Source: Bifidobacterium adolescentis ATCC 15703 (GTDB taxonomy: Bacteria; Actinomycetota; Actinomycetes; Actinomycetales; Bifidobacteriaceae). Taken from it: a DNA stretch of 64,000 nt. Within the stretch, counting starts at the first letter, position 1; each line of letters opens with the position of its first letter. Location of the stretch: the NCBI RefSeq assembly GCF_000010425.1, contig NC_008618.1, forward strand, positions 1,729,946 through 1,793,945, in the 5' to 3' direction. The translations under genes and the position numbers were made by a program. Positions 26,242 through 34,188 of this stretch are shown here, piece after piece. The notes beneath the pieces were generated by a model, which was not told the origin of the DNA, did no database searches, and worked only from the letters and a program-made list of their open reading frames with translations.

Positions 26242-27576
26242 ATGACCATAGTCACGTTATTCAACATAGCGATGGAGCTATGGGGCGTTCTCATCTGCAT
26301 CGTTTGCGCAGGTGGCGTCTACGTGGGCGCGATACGTAGGACGCGGCGTACCTATACGAAAGTTTCCATGCAGCTTCTATGTGCGCTGATGCTGCTGGCC
26401 GACGTGTCCGCCTGGTATCACAACGGCGGCTGCGACAAGCTTGACTTCTATATGACGCGCATCGGCAATCTTGGTGAATACCTGATCGATTTCACCTTCA
26501 TCGCGCTGTTCGCCAACTATATCTGGCAAACCGTCAGCGGCGACGACATGCTTGAAGACGTCAGCCTGCACGAGTGGGTGGCCAGAACGAGCGGCGGAAC
26601 CAAGCGTAACCGTAAGAACCAACGTTCGGCCAACGCCCAATCCAAACCGAAAAAGCCGCGTTCGAAGAAGCTTGACGTCATCTACGCAGCGTCCGCGCTC
26701 GGCATCGTACTGACGATTGCCACGCAGTTCAACCATATGGTCTACTACATCGACAGCCAGAACTACTACCGGCGCGGACCACTGTTCGCTATCCCGCAGA
26801 TACTGGGTCTGGTAGAGCTCGCGCTGATTGTGATGCTGATCATCGAAAACCGCAAAAACCTCAGCCGACCGCTGTTCGTCACGTCGCTGTCGTTCTTCGT
26901 GCTGCCGATTGTGGCAACCATCGTTCAGATTCTCCATTACGGACTGGCGTTGCAGACCATCGCTGTCACGATTTCCATCCAGCTCACGTTCGTGGTCGAC
27001 ACCATCGAAATGAACAAGAAGATCCGCTCGCAGGACGATGCCTATCAGAAGGTCAGCTACGAAGCGCAGCATGACGGTCTGACCGATTTGTGGAGCAAAA
27101 GCGCCGGCCGCGAACAGATTGAGAATTATTTCGCGCACATGCAGGAAGACGACCAGGCTGTTCTGATTTTCGTTGACATCGACGATTTCAAGCAGATCAA
27201 CGATACGTACGGCCATAAAGTGGGCGATTTCTGGATTCGTGAAGTGGCGCAGACGTTGAAGCGGCTGTACCGGCATGATGACATCATCGTCCGTTTCGGC
27301 GGCGATGAGTATGTGGCGCTGATAAAGAACACCGCGAACGAGCGCGTGATCGAAAGCACGCTGGACCTGTTCCGCCGCCAGTTGGCGCAGGCGTCCGCGC
27401 AATACGGGCAGGACGTGCATTGCAGTATCGGCGCATGCCGCGTGCTGTCCGGCAAGAACGTCGATCTGAGCCTCTGCTTGGGATTCGCCGACCATGCGTT
27501 GTACCAGTCCAAGCGTGAGGGGAAAGGCATGTACACCGTGGTCGATTATGACAGCGGGAAAGTGCAGGCAGCGTAG
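26242..27576 (+). CDS. Membrane-bound diguanylate cyclase (GGDEF domain)
   Basis: The protein is predicted to make cyclic di-GMP from two GTP. ATG 26242 is used because AGGAAG precedes it. The first ~255 of 444 residues hold about six to seven transmembrane helices, with a basic cytoplasmic loop at 120-143 (KRNRKNQRSANAQSKPKK). The GGDEF domain spans about 270-440, with DGLTDLWSKSAGREQ, FVDIDDFKQINDTYGHKVGD and RFGGDEYVAL (active GGDEY at 353-357). An RxxD inhibitory site (RHDD, 344-347) is five residues ahead. It has an unrecognised membrane sensor and no EAL domain. Catalytic and I-site residues are all intact. Confidence 0.9.
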   Translation: MTIVTLFNIAMELWGVLICIVCAGGVYVGAIRRTRRTYTKVSMQLLCALMLLADVSAWYHNGGCDKLDFYMTRIGNLGEYLIDFTFIALFANYIWQTVSGDDMLEDVSLHEWVARTSGGTKRNRKNQRSANAQSKPKKPRSKKLDVIYAASALGIVLTIATQFNHMVYYIDSQNYYRRGPLFAIPQILGLVELALIVMLIIENRKNLSRPLFVTSLSFFVLPIVATIVQILHYGLALQTIAVTISIQLTFVVDTIEMNKKIRSQDDAYQKVSYEAQHDGLTDLWSKSAGREQIENYFAHMQEDDQAVLIFVDIDDFKQINDTYGHKVGDFWIREVAQTLKRLYRHDDIIVRFGGDEYVALIKNTANERVIESTLDLFRRQLAQASAQYGQDVHCSIGACRVLSGKNVDLSLCLGFADHALYQSKREGKGMYTVVDYDSGKVQAA

Positions 27577-27690
27577 GTTTCGTGGAAAAATCCGCGGGAA
27601 ATCTGCGGGAAAAACCCTAGAAAATCAGCTGAGAAACTACGAAAAAAGCACCGCAAATCCGCCGGAGATCGACGTAAAAATCACGGAAAA

Positions 27691-28974
27691 TCAGGCTTTG
27701 CCGAGCATTGTCAGCACAATCAGCACCACGTTCAGAGCGACGATCAGCGCCGCGACCGCGATATTGACGACGTGCTTGGCCGGGCCGTCCACGTACTCCC
27801 CCATCAGCGTGCGGTCGTGCGTGTAACGCATCAGCGGAATAATCGCAAATGGAATGCCGACCGACAACACGACCTGGCCGACGATCAACGCTTCCGTCGG
27901 ATTGTTGGCGAACCACAGCACCACCAACGCGGGTACCAGCGTCACCACACGGCACGCCCACATCGGCGCTTTGATGCGTAGCAGGCCGTGCATGATTTCG
28001 CTGCCGGCGTAAGTGCCGACCGACGTGGAGCTCAGGCTCGACGCAAGCAGACCAATCGAGAAAATCGTGCCGATCACCGAGCCGAGCACATGCTGGATGG
28101 CCCGTTGCGCGCCTTCGATGGTGTCGGTGCCGGTCATGCCGTACAGCGAGTTCGCGGCGAGGATGAGCAGCGCGAGGTTGACCGAACCGGCCAGTATCAG
28201 CGCCCAGGCAACGTCGATTTTGCTGCCGTGAAGTAGCTTTTTGATGCTCGGCTTCGCTTCGCCGGGGGCGTAATGGTCGTTGACGAGCGTGGAATGCAGG
28301 TAGATGGCGTGCGGCATGACCGTGGCACCCAGCATGGACGTGGCCATGAGCACGGTGTCGGTGCCTTTGAAGCGTGGAATCAAGCCGGCGACGACTTCTT
28401 TCGGATTTGGCGGGGCGATGAACAGACCGGCGATGAAACCGAACGTGATCACCAGCAGCAGGCCGATGATCAGTTTTTCGAAAATGCGATGCGTGGCGCC
28501 TTTTTCGAAAATCAGCAGCACCGTCGACACTGCGCCGATGATGCAACCGCCGACGAACAGCGGCAGACCGAACAGCAGTTTCAGTGAGATCGCACCGCCG
28601 ATCACTTCCGCCAGATCGGTGGCGATGGCGATTACCTCAGCCTGCATGAAGAACATGAAACGGCCCGCGTCGCCAAGCCGTTCGCCCAGGATTTCCGGCA
28701 GGCTTTTGCCGGTGACGATGCCGAGTTTCGCGGACTGGTATTGGATAAGCACGCTCATGCAGTTGGCCAGTACCAGCACCCACACCAGCAGGTAGCCGTA
28801 GCGCGCGCCCGACGTGATGTTCGCCGCCACATTGCCCGGATCCACGTATGCGACCGCCGCCACGAACGCGGGGCCGAGGATGCCGGCGAGCGCGGGGCCG
28901 TGGTGGTACGGCCGGGCGGATCGGTCATGCTGCGCAGTGATCGTCATATTCTTCGAATCCATATCGTTCTTCAT
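27691..28974 (-). CDS. mntH: NRAMP-family divalent metal (Mn/Fe) transporter
   Basis: This proton-coupled metal importer has 427 residues and about eleven transmembrane helices. The metal-site motif DPGN is in helix 1 (AAVAYVDPGNVAANITSG), and MPHAIYLHS in helix 6 supplies the conserved Met and His. These two motifs are diagnostic for NRAMP. The start is ATG 28974; a GTG two codons upstream and later ATGs are alternatives, none with a strong ribosome site. The gene is convergent with the GGDEF gene and divergent from the aldo/keto reductase. Mn versus Fe preference cannot be judged. Confidence 0.92.
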   Translation of the reverse strand: MKNDMDSKNMTITAQHDRSARPYHHGPALAGILGPAFVAAVAYVDPGNVAANITSGARYGYLLVWVLVLANCMSVLIQYQSAKLGIVTGKSLPEILGERLGDAGRFMFFMQAEVIAIATDLAEVIGGAISLKLLFGLPLFVGGCIIGAVSTVLLIFEKGATHRIFEKLIIGLLLVITFGFIAGLFIAPPNPKEVVAGLIPRFKGTDTVLMATSMLGATVMPHAIYLHSTLVNDHYAPGEAKPSIKKLLHGSKIDVAWALILAGSVNLALLILAANSLYGMTGTDTIEGAQRAIQHVLGSVIGTIFSIGLLASSLSSTSVGTYAGSEIMHGLLRIKAPMWACRVVTLVPALVVLWFANNPTEALIVGQVVLSVGIPFAIIPLMRYTHDRTLMGEYVDGPAKHVVNIAVAALIVALNVVLIVLTMLGKA

Positions 28975-29139
28975 ATCCACGCAACGTTATAGTGCGTTTT
29001 CCGCGCAGAATTGTTACGTCTGTTACGGAAAGCTGAACAGCTGCCGAACATGCGCCGATTGTGGGGCGGACAGGCCGCGATCACGGAAGCCGCTAAACTG
29101 GTGCAGAGAACATCGCATTTCGACTCAAGGGGTTGTTCC

Positions 29140-29994
29140 ATGACTGTTTTCCACACTCCGATGATCACGCTTTCCGACGGCAATCTGATTCCGCAGATCG
29201 GCTTGGGCGTGCTGCGCATCGACGACGAGGGCGTTACCCCCGTGGTCGAGAGCGCGCTGGAAGCCGGTTATCGCCATATCGATGGCGCTGCGGGGTACAA
29301 TAACGAGGCTGGCGTCGGACGTGCGCTGCAGAACGCGGGCTTCACGCAGGGTGAGAATCGCAAGAACCTGTGGGTGACGACGAAGCTGCGCGATTCGGAA
29401 CAGGGGTACGATTCCGCACGCAAGGCGTTCGACCGTCAGCTTGACCTGCTGCAGCTCGATTATGTGGACATGTATATGCTGCATTGGCCCACCCCGTTCA
29501 ATTGGCGTTCCGGCGAAACGTGGAAGGCGTTCGACGAGTTCCGCGCGGAGGGTCGCGTGCGTACGCTTGGCGTGTGCAATTTCCTGCCGGAGCATCTTGA
29601 GCGGCTGCATAAGGAAACGGGCGAATATCCGGCCGTCAACCAGATCGAGCTGCATCCCACGTGGCAGCAGCGCGAGGTGGTGGCGTATTGCAAGGCGCAC
29701 AATATCGCGGTCGAGGCGTATTCGCCGATGGCGCGTGGCGCGGATCTCAATGCCGGCGATGGTGTGATCGAACGCATCGCGCGGGCGCATGGCGTCACCG
29801 AAGCGCAGGTGATCCTGCGATGGCATATCGAAAACGGCACGATCATCATTCCCAAGTCGGTGCATGCGGACCGGCAGCGGCAGAATCTCGACCTGTTCGG
29901 TTTCGTGCTTGACCCGGACGAGCATGCGGCCATCGACGCGTTGGATGGGCCGACGCGCGCCGGGCACGATCCGATGACGTTCACGTACGCGTAA
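29140..29994 (+). CDS. Aldo/keto reductase
   Basis: This is an NADPH-dependent oxidoreductase of the AKR5-like type (284 residues, 2,5-diketo-gluconate reductase class). The start ATG 29140 is preceded by AAGGGG. It shows GLGVLRIDDEG, the catalytic Asp-Tyr pair in YRHIDGAAGYNNEAGVGRAL, the Lys in WVTTKLRD and the His in YMLHWPTP. It ends with IIIPKSVHADRQRQN, the cofactor phosphate site. It acts in the cytosol on small aldehydes or ketones; the natural substrate is unknown. It is 16 bases ahead of the HNH gene and may be co-transcribed with it. Confidence 0.92.
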   Translation: MTVFHTPMITLSDGNLIPQIGLGVLRIDDEGVTPVVESALEAGYRHIDGAAGYNNEAGVGRALQNAGFTQGENRKNLWVTTKLRDSEQGYDSARKAFDRQLDLLQLDYVDMYMLHWPTPFNWRSGETWKAFDEFRAEGRVRTLGVCNFLPEHLERLHKETGEYPAVNQIELHPTWQQREVVAYCKAHNIAVEAYSPMARGADLNAGDGVIERIARAHGVTEAQVILRWHIENGTIIIPKSVHADRQRQNLDLFGFVLDPDEHAAIDALDGPTRAGHDPMTFTYA

Positions 29995-30010
29995 GACTGC
30001 TTAGGGTGCG

Positions 30011-30763
30011 ATGACAAGGCGCGGATCGCGTGACGGCACGCATTTTCGCCGACGGCTGTTCAATGCCGACGGGCCGGTGGAACGCATACTGATCCTGCTG
30101 GTGATCGCCGTGGTGGCGGGCATCACCATCGGCCTGCTCATGCCGAAAGCAAACCCGACCGTCGGCGAAATAACAGGCGAATACACCGCGTCAGGCACCG
30201 CCGCGCAAACGCTGCAGCAGCTGACGGTCGACGATAATCAGCGGCACGCCGGCTACGATCGCGACCTGTTCGGCTTCCGCCAAACCGATGACGACGGCAA
30301 CGGATGCGACGTGCGCGAAGACGTGCTGGCGCGCGACCTCACCGACGTGCGCTACCGGCAGCATGGATGCAAAGTGGAATCGGGCACGCTGGCCGACCCG
30401 TACACCGGCAAAACAATCCACTTCGTACGCGGCGCGCGCACCTCGTCGGCGGTGCAGATCGACCATGTGGTGGCGTTGGAGAATGCCTGGCGGTCGGGCG
30501 CGAGCACGTGGGACCAAGCCAAGCGGTACCGGTTCGGCAACGATATGTACAACCTGCTCGCGGTGGACGGGCCCGCCAATCAGGAGAAGGGATCCGCGTC
30601 GGCCGCGTACTGGCTACCCACGAACGGCGCGTACCGGTGCGAGTACGTGGCCCGGCAGATCGGCGTGAAAGCCAAGTATGGGCTGAGCGTCACCACCAAG
30701 GAAAAGCGGGCGATGCTGTCCGTGCTGCATGGCTGCCCGGCGCAAAGCGTGCCGGAGCGGTGA
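30011..30763 (+). CDS. Secreted or membrane-anchored HNH nuclease (DUF1524)
   Basis: The 250-residue protein has an N-terminal basic region, one transmembrane or signal segment at about 26-44 (ILILLVIAVVAGITIGLL) and an external nuclease domain. The HNH-type motif is QIDHVVALENAW (Asp-His at 151-152), followed by the family pattern N-LLAVDGPANQEKG and AYWLPTNGAY. Paired Cys residues (about 99, 120, 210 and one near the end) suggest disulphides outside the cell. Related actinobacterial proteins are annotated as HNH endonuclease family proteins. Nutritional DNA breakdown, competition or DNA uptake are possible roles; none is shown. Confidence 0.85.
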   Translation: MTRRGSRDGTHFRRRLFNADGPVERILILLVIAVVAGITIGLLMPKANPTVGEITGEYTASGTAAQTLQQLTVDDNQRHAGYDRDLFGFRQTDDDGNGCDVREDVLARDLTDVRYRQHGCKVESGTLADPYTGKTIHFVRGARTSSAVQIDHVVALENAWRSGASTWDQAKRYRFGNDMYNLLAVDGPANQEKGSASAAYWLPTNGAYRCEYVARQIGVKAKYGLSVTTKEKRAMLSVLHGCPAQSVPER

Positions 30764-30830
30764 GGCGCGTGGCAGGTGGCGGAGCGTAGGTGCGCGGTGA
30801 AGCGTAGGTGAGTGGCGGAGTCTCCCGAAA

Positions 30831-31011
30831 TGTGTCACGATTCGAAATTTCGGCTGTTTTTTCGAATCGTGACACATTTTTCCTTCCAAAAAAACAATAC
30901 GGGGGTATAAAACGACATATTCCCAAGGAAAATGCCTCAAAAACATACCCCCGAACCGAAAGTGATGTGTCACGATCCAAAATTTTGGTCTTTTTTTCGA
31001 ATCGTGACACA
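30831..31011. repeat. 181-bp MITE-like palindromic repeat, copy 1
   Basis: The ends are a perfect 17-bp inverted repeat, TGTGTCACGATTCGAAA at 30831 and its complement ending at 31011. Inside, the left end also pairs with a second copy at 30860-30876 to make a 17-bp hairpin. CGGGGGTAT (30900-30908) pairs with ATACCCCCG (30945-30953), and CCAAAATTTTGG is a self-palindrome near the right end. Another TGTGTCACGAT lies at 30966. It has the form of a small non-autonomous element or a structured RNA. Copy 2 is at 32692-32873, in the same orientation. It holds no convincing gene; open frames through it simply translate the palindromes. Confidence 0.75.
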
Positions 31012-31190
31012 AAAAACAAGCCTCCTATATCCTGTGCGCAACCAAACGCATCGGAATGCCGCGCGACGAACACGATTATCAGCGGCTTTCAAGGATTCCA
31101 GCGCCGATCGCCACAAAAGAGGCACAACACCGAGGAGTCGCGATCATGCGGAAAGCGGGCGGCCTCACGCGCGCACCCAACGAAACCGCA

Positions 31191-32399
31191 TCAGTCAAGC
31201 AGCCTAAGCTTGCGGGCTTTCCGATAACGCAGCACCACTTTGCGCCATGGCAAGGGCGTGGTCACCCCAATCGGCCGACCGACGATCGAAGACAACGCAT
31301 GGGCGACGTTCATGGCGAACGCGGCGCGATGCAATTCGTCGGACAAATCCAGCTGCGTGACCGAAAACACAGTCCAACCAGCGGCCGCAAGACGCGACAG
31401 CTTGTTCTGATCGCGCCGATATTGCGCACGGTCAGTACGATGATGGTCACCCTGATAGTCCAGGCCAAAACGATGCTCGGCATCGACAAGATCCAACGTC
31501 ACCGCAGCGCCATTCGCAAAATTCACGCCGGGGACCACACAGTTCGGTTGCATAATCGGCAGGCCATAACACACAAGAGTCAGCCTCATTTCGGTCTCCT
31601 TGGGGGAATCGCTGCCTGACTGCACGAGCGCCAACGCATCCAGACACTTGCTCCGGTATGGGACGCTCTCAGTTTTAACAAACTCAATCAGCCCCTTGCG
31701 AGTGGCGAATCGATGGCGAATCAACGACTCCGCAACCATGACGATGTCCTGGATACCCCACCGGCCGGCAGCCAAAGACCACGCCGGAACGGGCATAAGC
31801 ACCGGAACTCCAGCAACCTCACGCACGTGTCGCGCGGACAAGCCCTTCCAGACATGCACGGTCACATCGGCCGACACCGATGTGCTTTTCTTCACACGGC
31901 CGCGACGAGCCGGCGATTGGGCGACCGTATGAAGTTTCGCCGGGGATTGCGGGAATTGGGAAGGCTGAGAAGCCGACTGCCGAAGACCTGGAATCTGATT
32001 CCGAGAAACAGCCTGGGAATCCGGGAAATATTGAAAATCCGAATCCGGGAAATCCTGCCCTAAGCGGATAGAGTGCTCGGAATGGCCGAAAGCCGGACTT
32101 TCTCCACTCCATCCATAGTCCACGTCCGTCCCAGCGTAACCGCCTTGCGACGAACGCAGCGAAACAACGGAGCAATCACTATCTGCGGGCAGCTCGACGC
32201 CCCAAATCGCGAGCGCGGTCTCGTGACTTACGGGATGCCGCAACTCCACGGACTGGGCAATGCGGAGAATACGCCAGCTGGCTTCGGACAGGGTCGCCCG
32301 CTGGATCGGCTTGTATGCATCATCAGCATTCATGGCGTGCAATATAAACGATGGCAACGGTTTGATGTGCGTTTTTCCAAAGTTGTGGTCGGAGAACAT
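31191..32399 (-). CDS. DUF559/AbiEi-type nuclease-fold protein
   Basis: The 402-residue protein has a C-terminal Vsr/PD-(D/E)XK-like domain: RFGLDYQGDHHRTDRAQYRR, then KLSRLAAAGWTVFSVTQLDL. This matches the DUF559 group found with AbiEi-type leaders in Actinobacteria. The N-terminal part (about 30-70) could be the HTH-like leader. Residues about 85-160 are a low-complexity insert rich in Gln, Ser and Pro, with repeated PDS units (FPDSDFQYFPDSQA). The acidic residue usually seen as EYDG is DYQG here, so activity is uncertain. Neither the start at 32399 nor the in-frame ATG at 32333 has a clear ribosome site. Two 182-bp repeats flank the gene. Role: defence, TA-like or unknown. Confidence 0.7.
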   Translation of the reverse strand: MFSDHNFGKTHIKPLPSFILHAMNADDAYKPIQRATLSEASWRILRIAQSVELRHPVSHETALAIWGVELPADSDCSVVSLRSSQGGYAGTDVDYGWSGESPAFGHSEHSIRLGQDFPDSDFQYFPDSQAVSRNQIPGLRQSASQPSQFPQSPAKLHTVAQSPARRGRVKKSTSVSADVTVHVWKGLSARHVREVAGVPVLMPVPAWSLAAGRWGIQDIVMVAESLIRHRFATRKGLIEFVKTESVPYRSKCLDALALVQSGSDSPKETEMRLTLVCYGLPIMQPNCVVPGVNFANGAAVTLDLVDAEHRFGLDYQGDHHRTDRAQYRRDQNKLSRLAAAGWTVFSVTQLDLSDELHRAAFAMNVAHALSSIVGRPIGVTTPLPWRKVVLRYRKARKLRLLD

Positions 32400-32691
32400 G
32401 CGATTTGGGGCAGTTCAGCATGGCATGGCCGTAATTCCAACGATTTGGAGCGCAACAGCCTGTGGATAACCAATGGAGATGGTTCCAGCTACCACCGCAG
32501 CCTTTACAAGGGACGCGGCCTGGCACTTCCGGAAGTGCGGCAAACCGGTATTTCTTTTCGCTTGGGGAATCGGGGATGGATCAGCCTCAGCCCAGCCTTC
32601 AAGGCAATTCGGACCAATTCATCACGAACCAGCACAAACTAGTCTCAAGCGAGCCTTGAACCAGCTTTGGAGCGGAATCTTCCGCTATAAA

Positions 32692-32873
32692 TGTGTCACG
32701 ATTCGAAATTTCGGCTGTTTTTTCGAATCGTGACACATTTTTCCTTCCCCAAAAACAATACGGGGGTATAAATCGGCGCATTTCCAAGGAAAATGCCTCA
32801 AAAAACATACCCCCGAACCGAAAGCGATGTGTCACGATCCAAAATTTTGGCCATTTTTTCGAATCGTGACACA
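32692..32873. repeat. 182-bp MITE-like palindromic repeat, copy 2
   Basis: Near-identical to copy 1 and in direct orientation, starting TGTGTCACGATTCGAAA and ending with its complement at 32873. Differences are scattered substitutions and one-base indels (loop CGGCGCATTTCC versus CGACATATTCCC), and the stems are conserved, which suggests selection on pairing or recent spread. No clear target duplication is seen; both copies are bordered by short A-runs. Bases 32400-32691 between the nuclease gene and this copy hold no gene, only a 16-bp palindrome at 32523-32538. Confidence 0.75.
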
Positions 32874-32886
32874 AAACAAGCGACAC

Positions 32887-33020
32887 GGGCAGTACCGGAA
32901 GAGTAGGTCCAAGGCCTGCTCTGGAAAGGGCGGAGCTGGCGCACAGATAGCGTGGGCAGTGCCGGAAGAGCGGAATCAAGGCCTGCGACGGAAGCGAGGA
33001 GGGCACTCAGGGGAGGAGAA
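32887..33020. repeat. Imperfect 67-bp tandem duplication
   Basis: GGGCAGTACCGGAAGAG at 32887 recurs as GGGCAGTGCCGGAAGAG at 32954, followed in both by AAGGCCTG at matching distance. The two units are diverged. The stretch between the second palindromic repeat and the LacI gene stop has no other feature. Confidence 0.45.
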
Positions 33021-33070
33021 GGCATGCGGAAAGCGGGAGCACTAGGCGGCGCGAAACCAAACACGCGACA

Positions 33071-34144
33071 CTAGGCACGGGTGGTGGCGCGGGCTATGAT
33101 GCGGGATTGGGTGGTGATGAGCTCCGGTTCCAACGTACGGCTGCCATCGATGCGGTTGATGATGCGGCTGACCGCGGTCGGCGCGATCCAGTCGAGGCAG
33201 GAATCCATGGTGGTCAGCGGCGGCTGGAAATATGCGGCTTCCTCGTTGTTGTCGAAGCCGATCACCTGCACCCGGTCGGGCACCGCGATGCCGTTCGCTG
33301 CCAAAGTGAACAGTGCGCCCAACGCAAGCTGGTCGTTGAACGCCACGATGCCATCGAAGGGGATGCCAGAGTCGACGATGCGCTGCGTCATGCGCGCGCC
33401 CGAGCCGATGGTCCAATCCTGGCCGACGTTGGGCACTAGCCGTGTGTCCAATTCGACGCCTTGGTCGGCACACGCTTCGAATATGCCTCGCATGCGCAGC
33501 TGCGCGTTGCCTTCCACGGCGTCGCGCAGCTCGAGGATATGCTCCGGATCGGTTCGCGAGCCGATCACCGCAAGATTCGTGGCACCGTGGTCGAACAGGT
33601 ATTGCGCGGCGAGACGCGCCTCCTGGACGTCGTCCGGGGTGACATGGTCCGCCTTGCCATGCGTGGACCGCGCGCCCACGCAGACCAGCGGATAATCCAC
33701 GTCCAGGTCCTCGGGATCGAGATCCTCGACTTCGGAGATGGACAGGATCATGCCGTCCGACACCGTGGCATTGAAGTTTCGCAACAGCGCGCGGGCACCC
33801 TGCGCGGATCCTTCCGCATACGTGGTGATGTACACGGAATAGCCGTAGATGCGGGCCGCGTCGATCACCCGGTTGGCCAGTTCGGCCAAATATGGCGCGG
33901 TCAGGCTCGGCACCGCGAGCGTGATGAAGCCGGTTTTGCCGCGATTGAGATTGCGGGCCGACACGTTGACGCGGTAGCCGAGCCTGTCGATGACGTCCTG
34001 CACTTTTTCGCGTGTGGCGTCGGCCATGCGGCCGGAATGGTTGATGACGTTCGACGCGGTTTTGAGGGAGACTCCGGCCTCTTGCGCCACTTCACGCAGT
34101 GTGACGCGTTTCCTGTCAGACTTGTCCGGCTTCACTTCGGCCAT
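33071..34144 (-). CDS. LacI-family transcriptional regulator of the galactoside operon
   Basis: This sugar-responsive repressor has 357 residues from ATG 34144. The DNA-binding domain is at the N-terminus (VTLREVAQEAGVSLKTASNVINHSGRMADATREKV, about residues 15-50), with the hinge helix ARNLNRGKTG. The rest is the periplasmic-binding-like effector domain (FITLAVPSLTAPYLAEL, RVQVIGFDNNEEA). It follows the GH42 gene by about 44 bases on the same strand and is probably the last gene of the operon. The palindrome CTGTTGAAACAG at the operon's start site is its likely operator, which is an inference. Confidence 0.9.
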   Translation of the reverse strand: MAEVKPDKSDRKRVTLREVAQEAGVSLKTASNVINHSGRMADATREKVQDVIDRLGYRVNVSARNLNRGKTGFITLAVPSLTAPYLAELANRVIDAARIYGYSVYITTYAEGSAQGARALLRNFNATVSDGMILSISEVEDLDPEDLDVDYPLVCVGARSTHGKADHVTPDDVQEARLAAQYLFDHGATNLAVIGSRTDPEHILELRDAVEGNAQLRMRGIFEACADQGVELDTRLVPNVGQDWTIGSGARMTQRIVDSGIPFDGIVAFNDQLALGALFTLAANGIAVPDRVQVIGFDNNEEAAYFQPPLTTMDSCLDWIAPTAVSRIINRIDGSRTLEPELITTQSRIIARATTRA

Positions 34145-34188
34145 ATCTCCCCCTAACCGCATCCGTCATCGATATTCGACTTCCGACT

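Noticed and set aside
27577..27690. Terminator between the convergent GGDEF and mntH genes
   Set aside because: Only short GCGGGAAA-type direct repeats are present; no stable hairpin with a T-run.
30614..31073. Minus-strand open frames containing repeated CHDSKK/IVTH segments
   Set aside because: They are translations of the palindromic repeat arms; the same peptide pieces arise from both copies, which shows DNA structure and not a gene.
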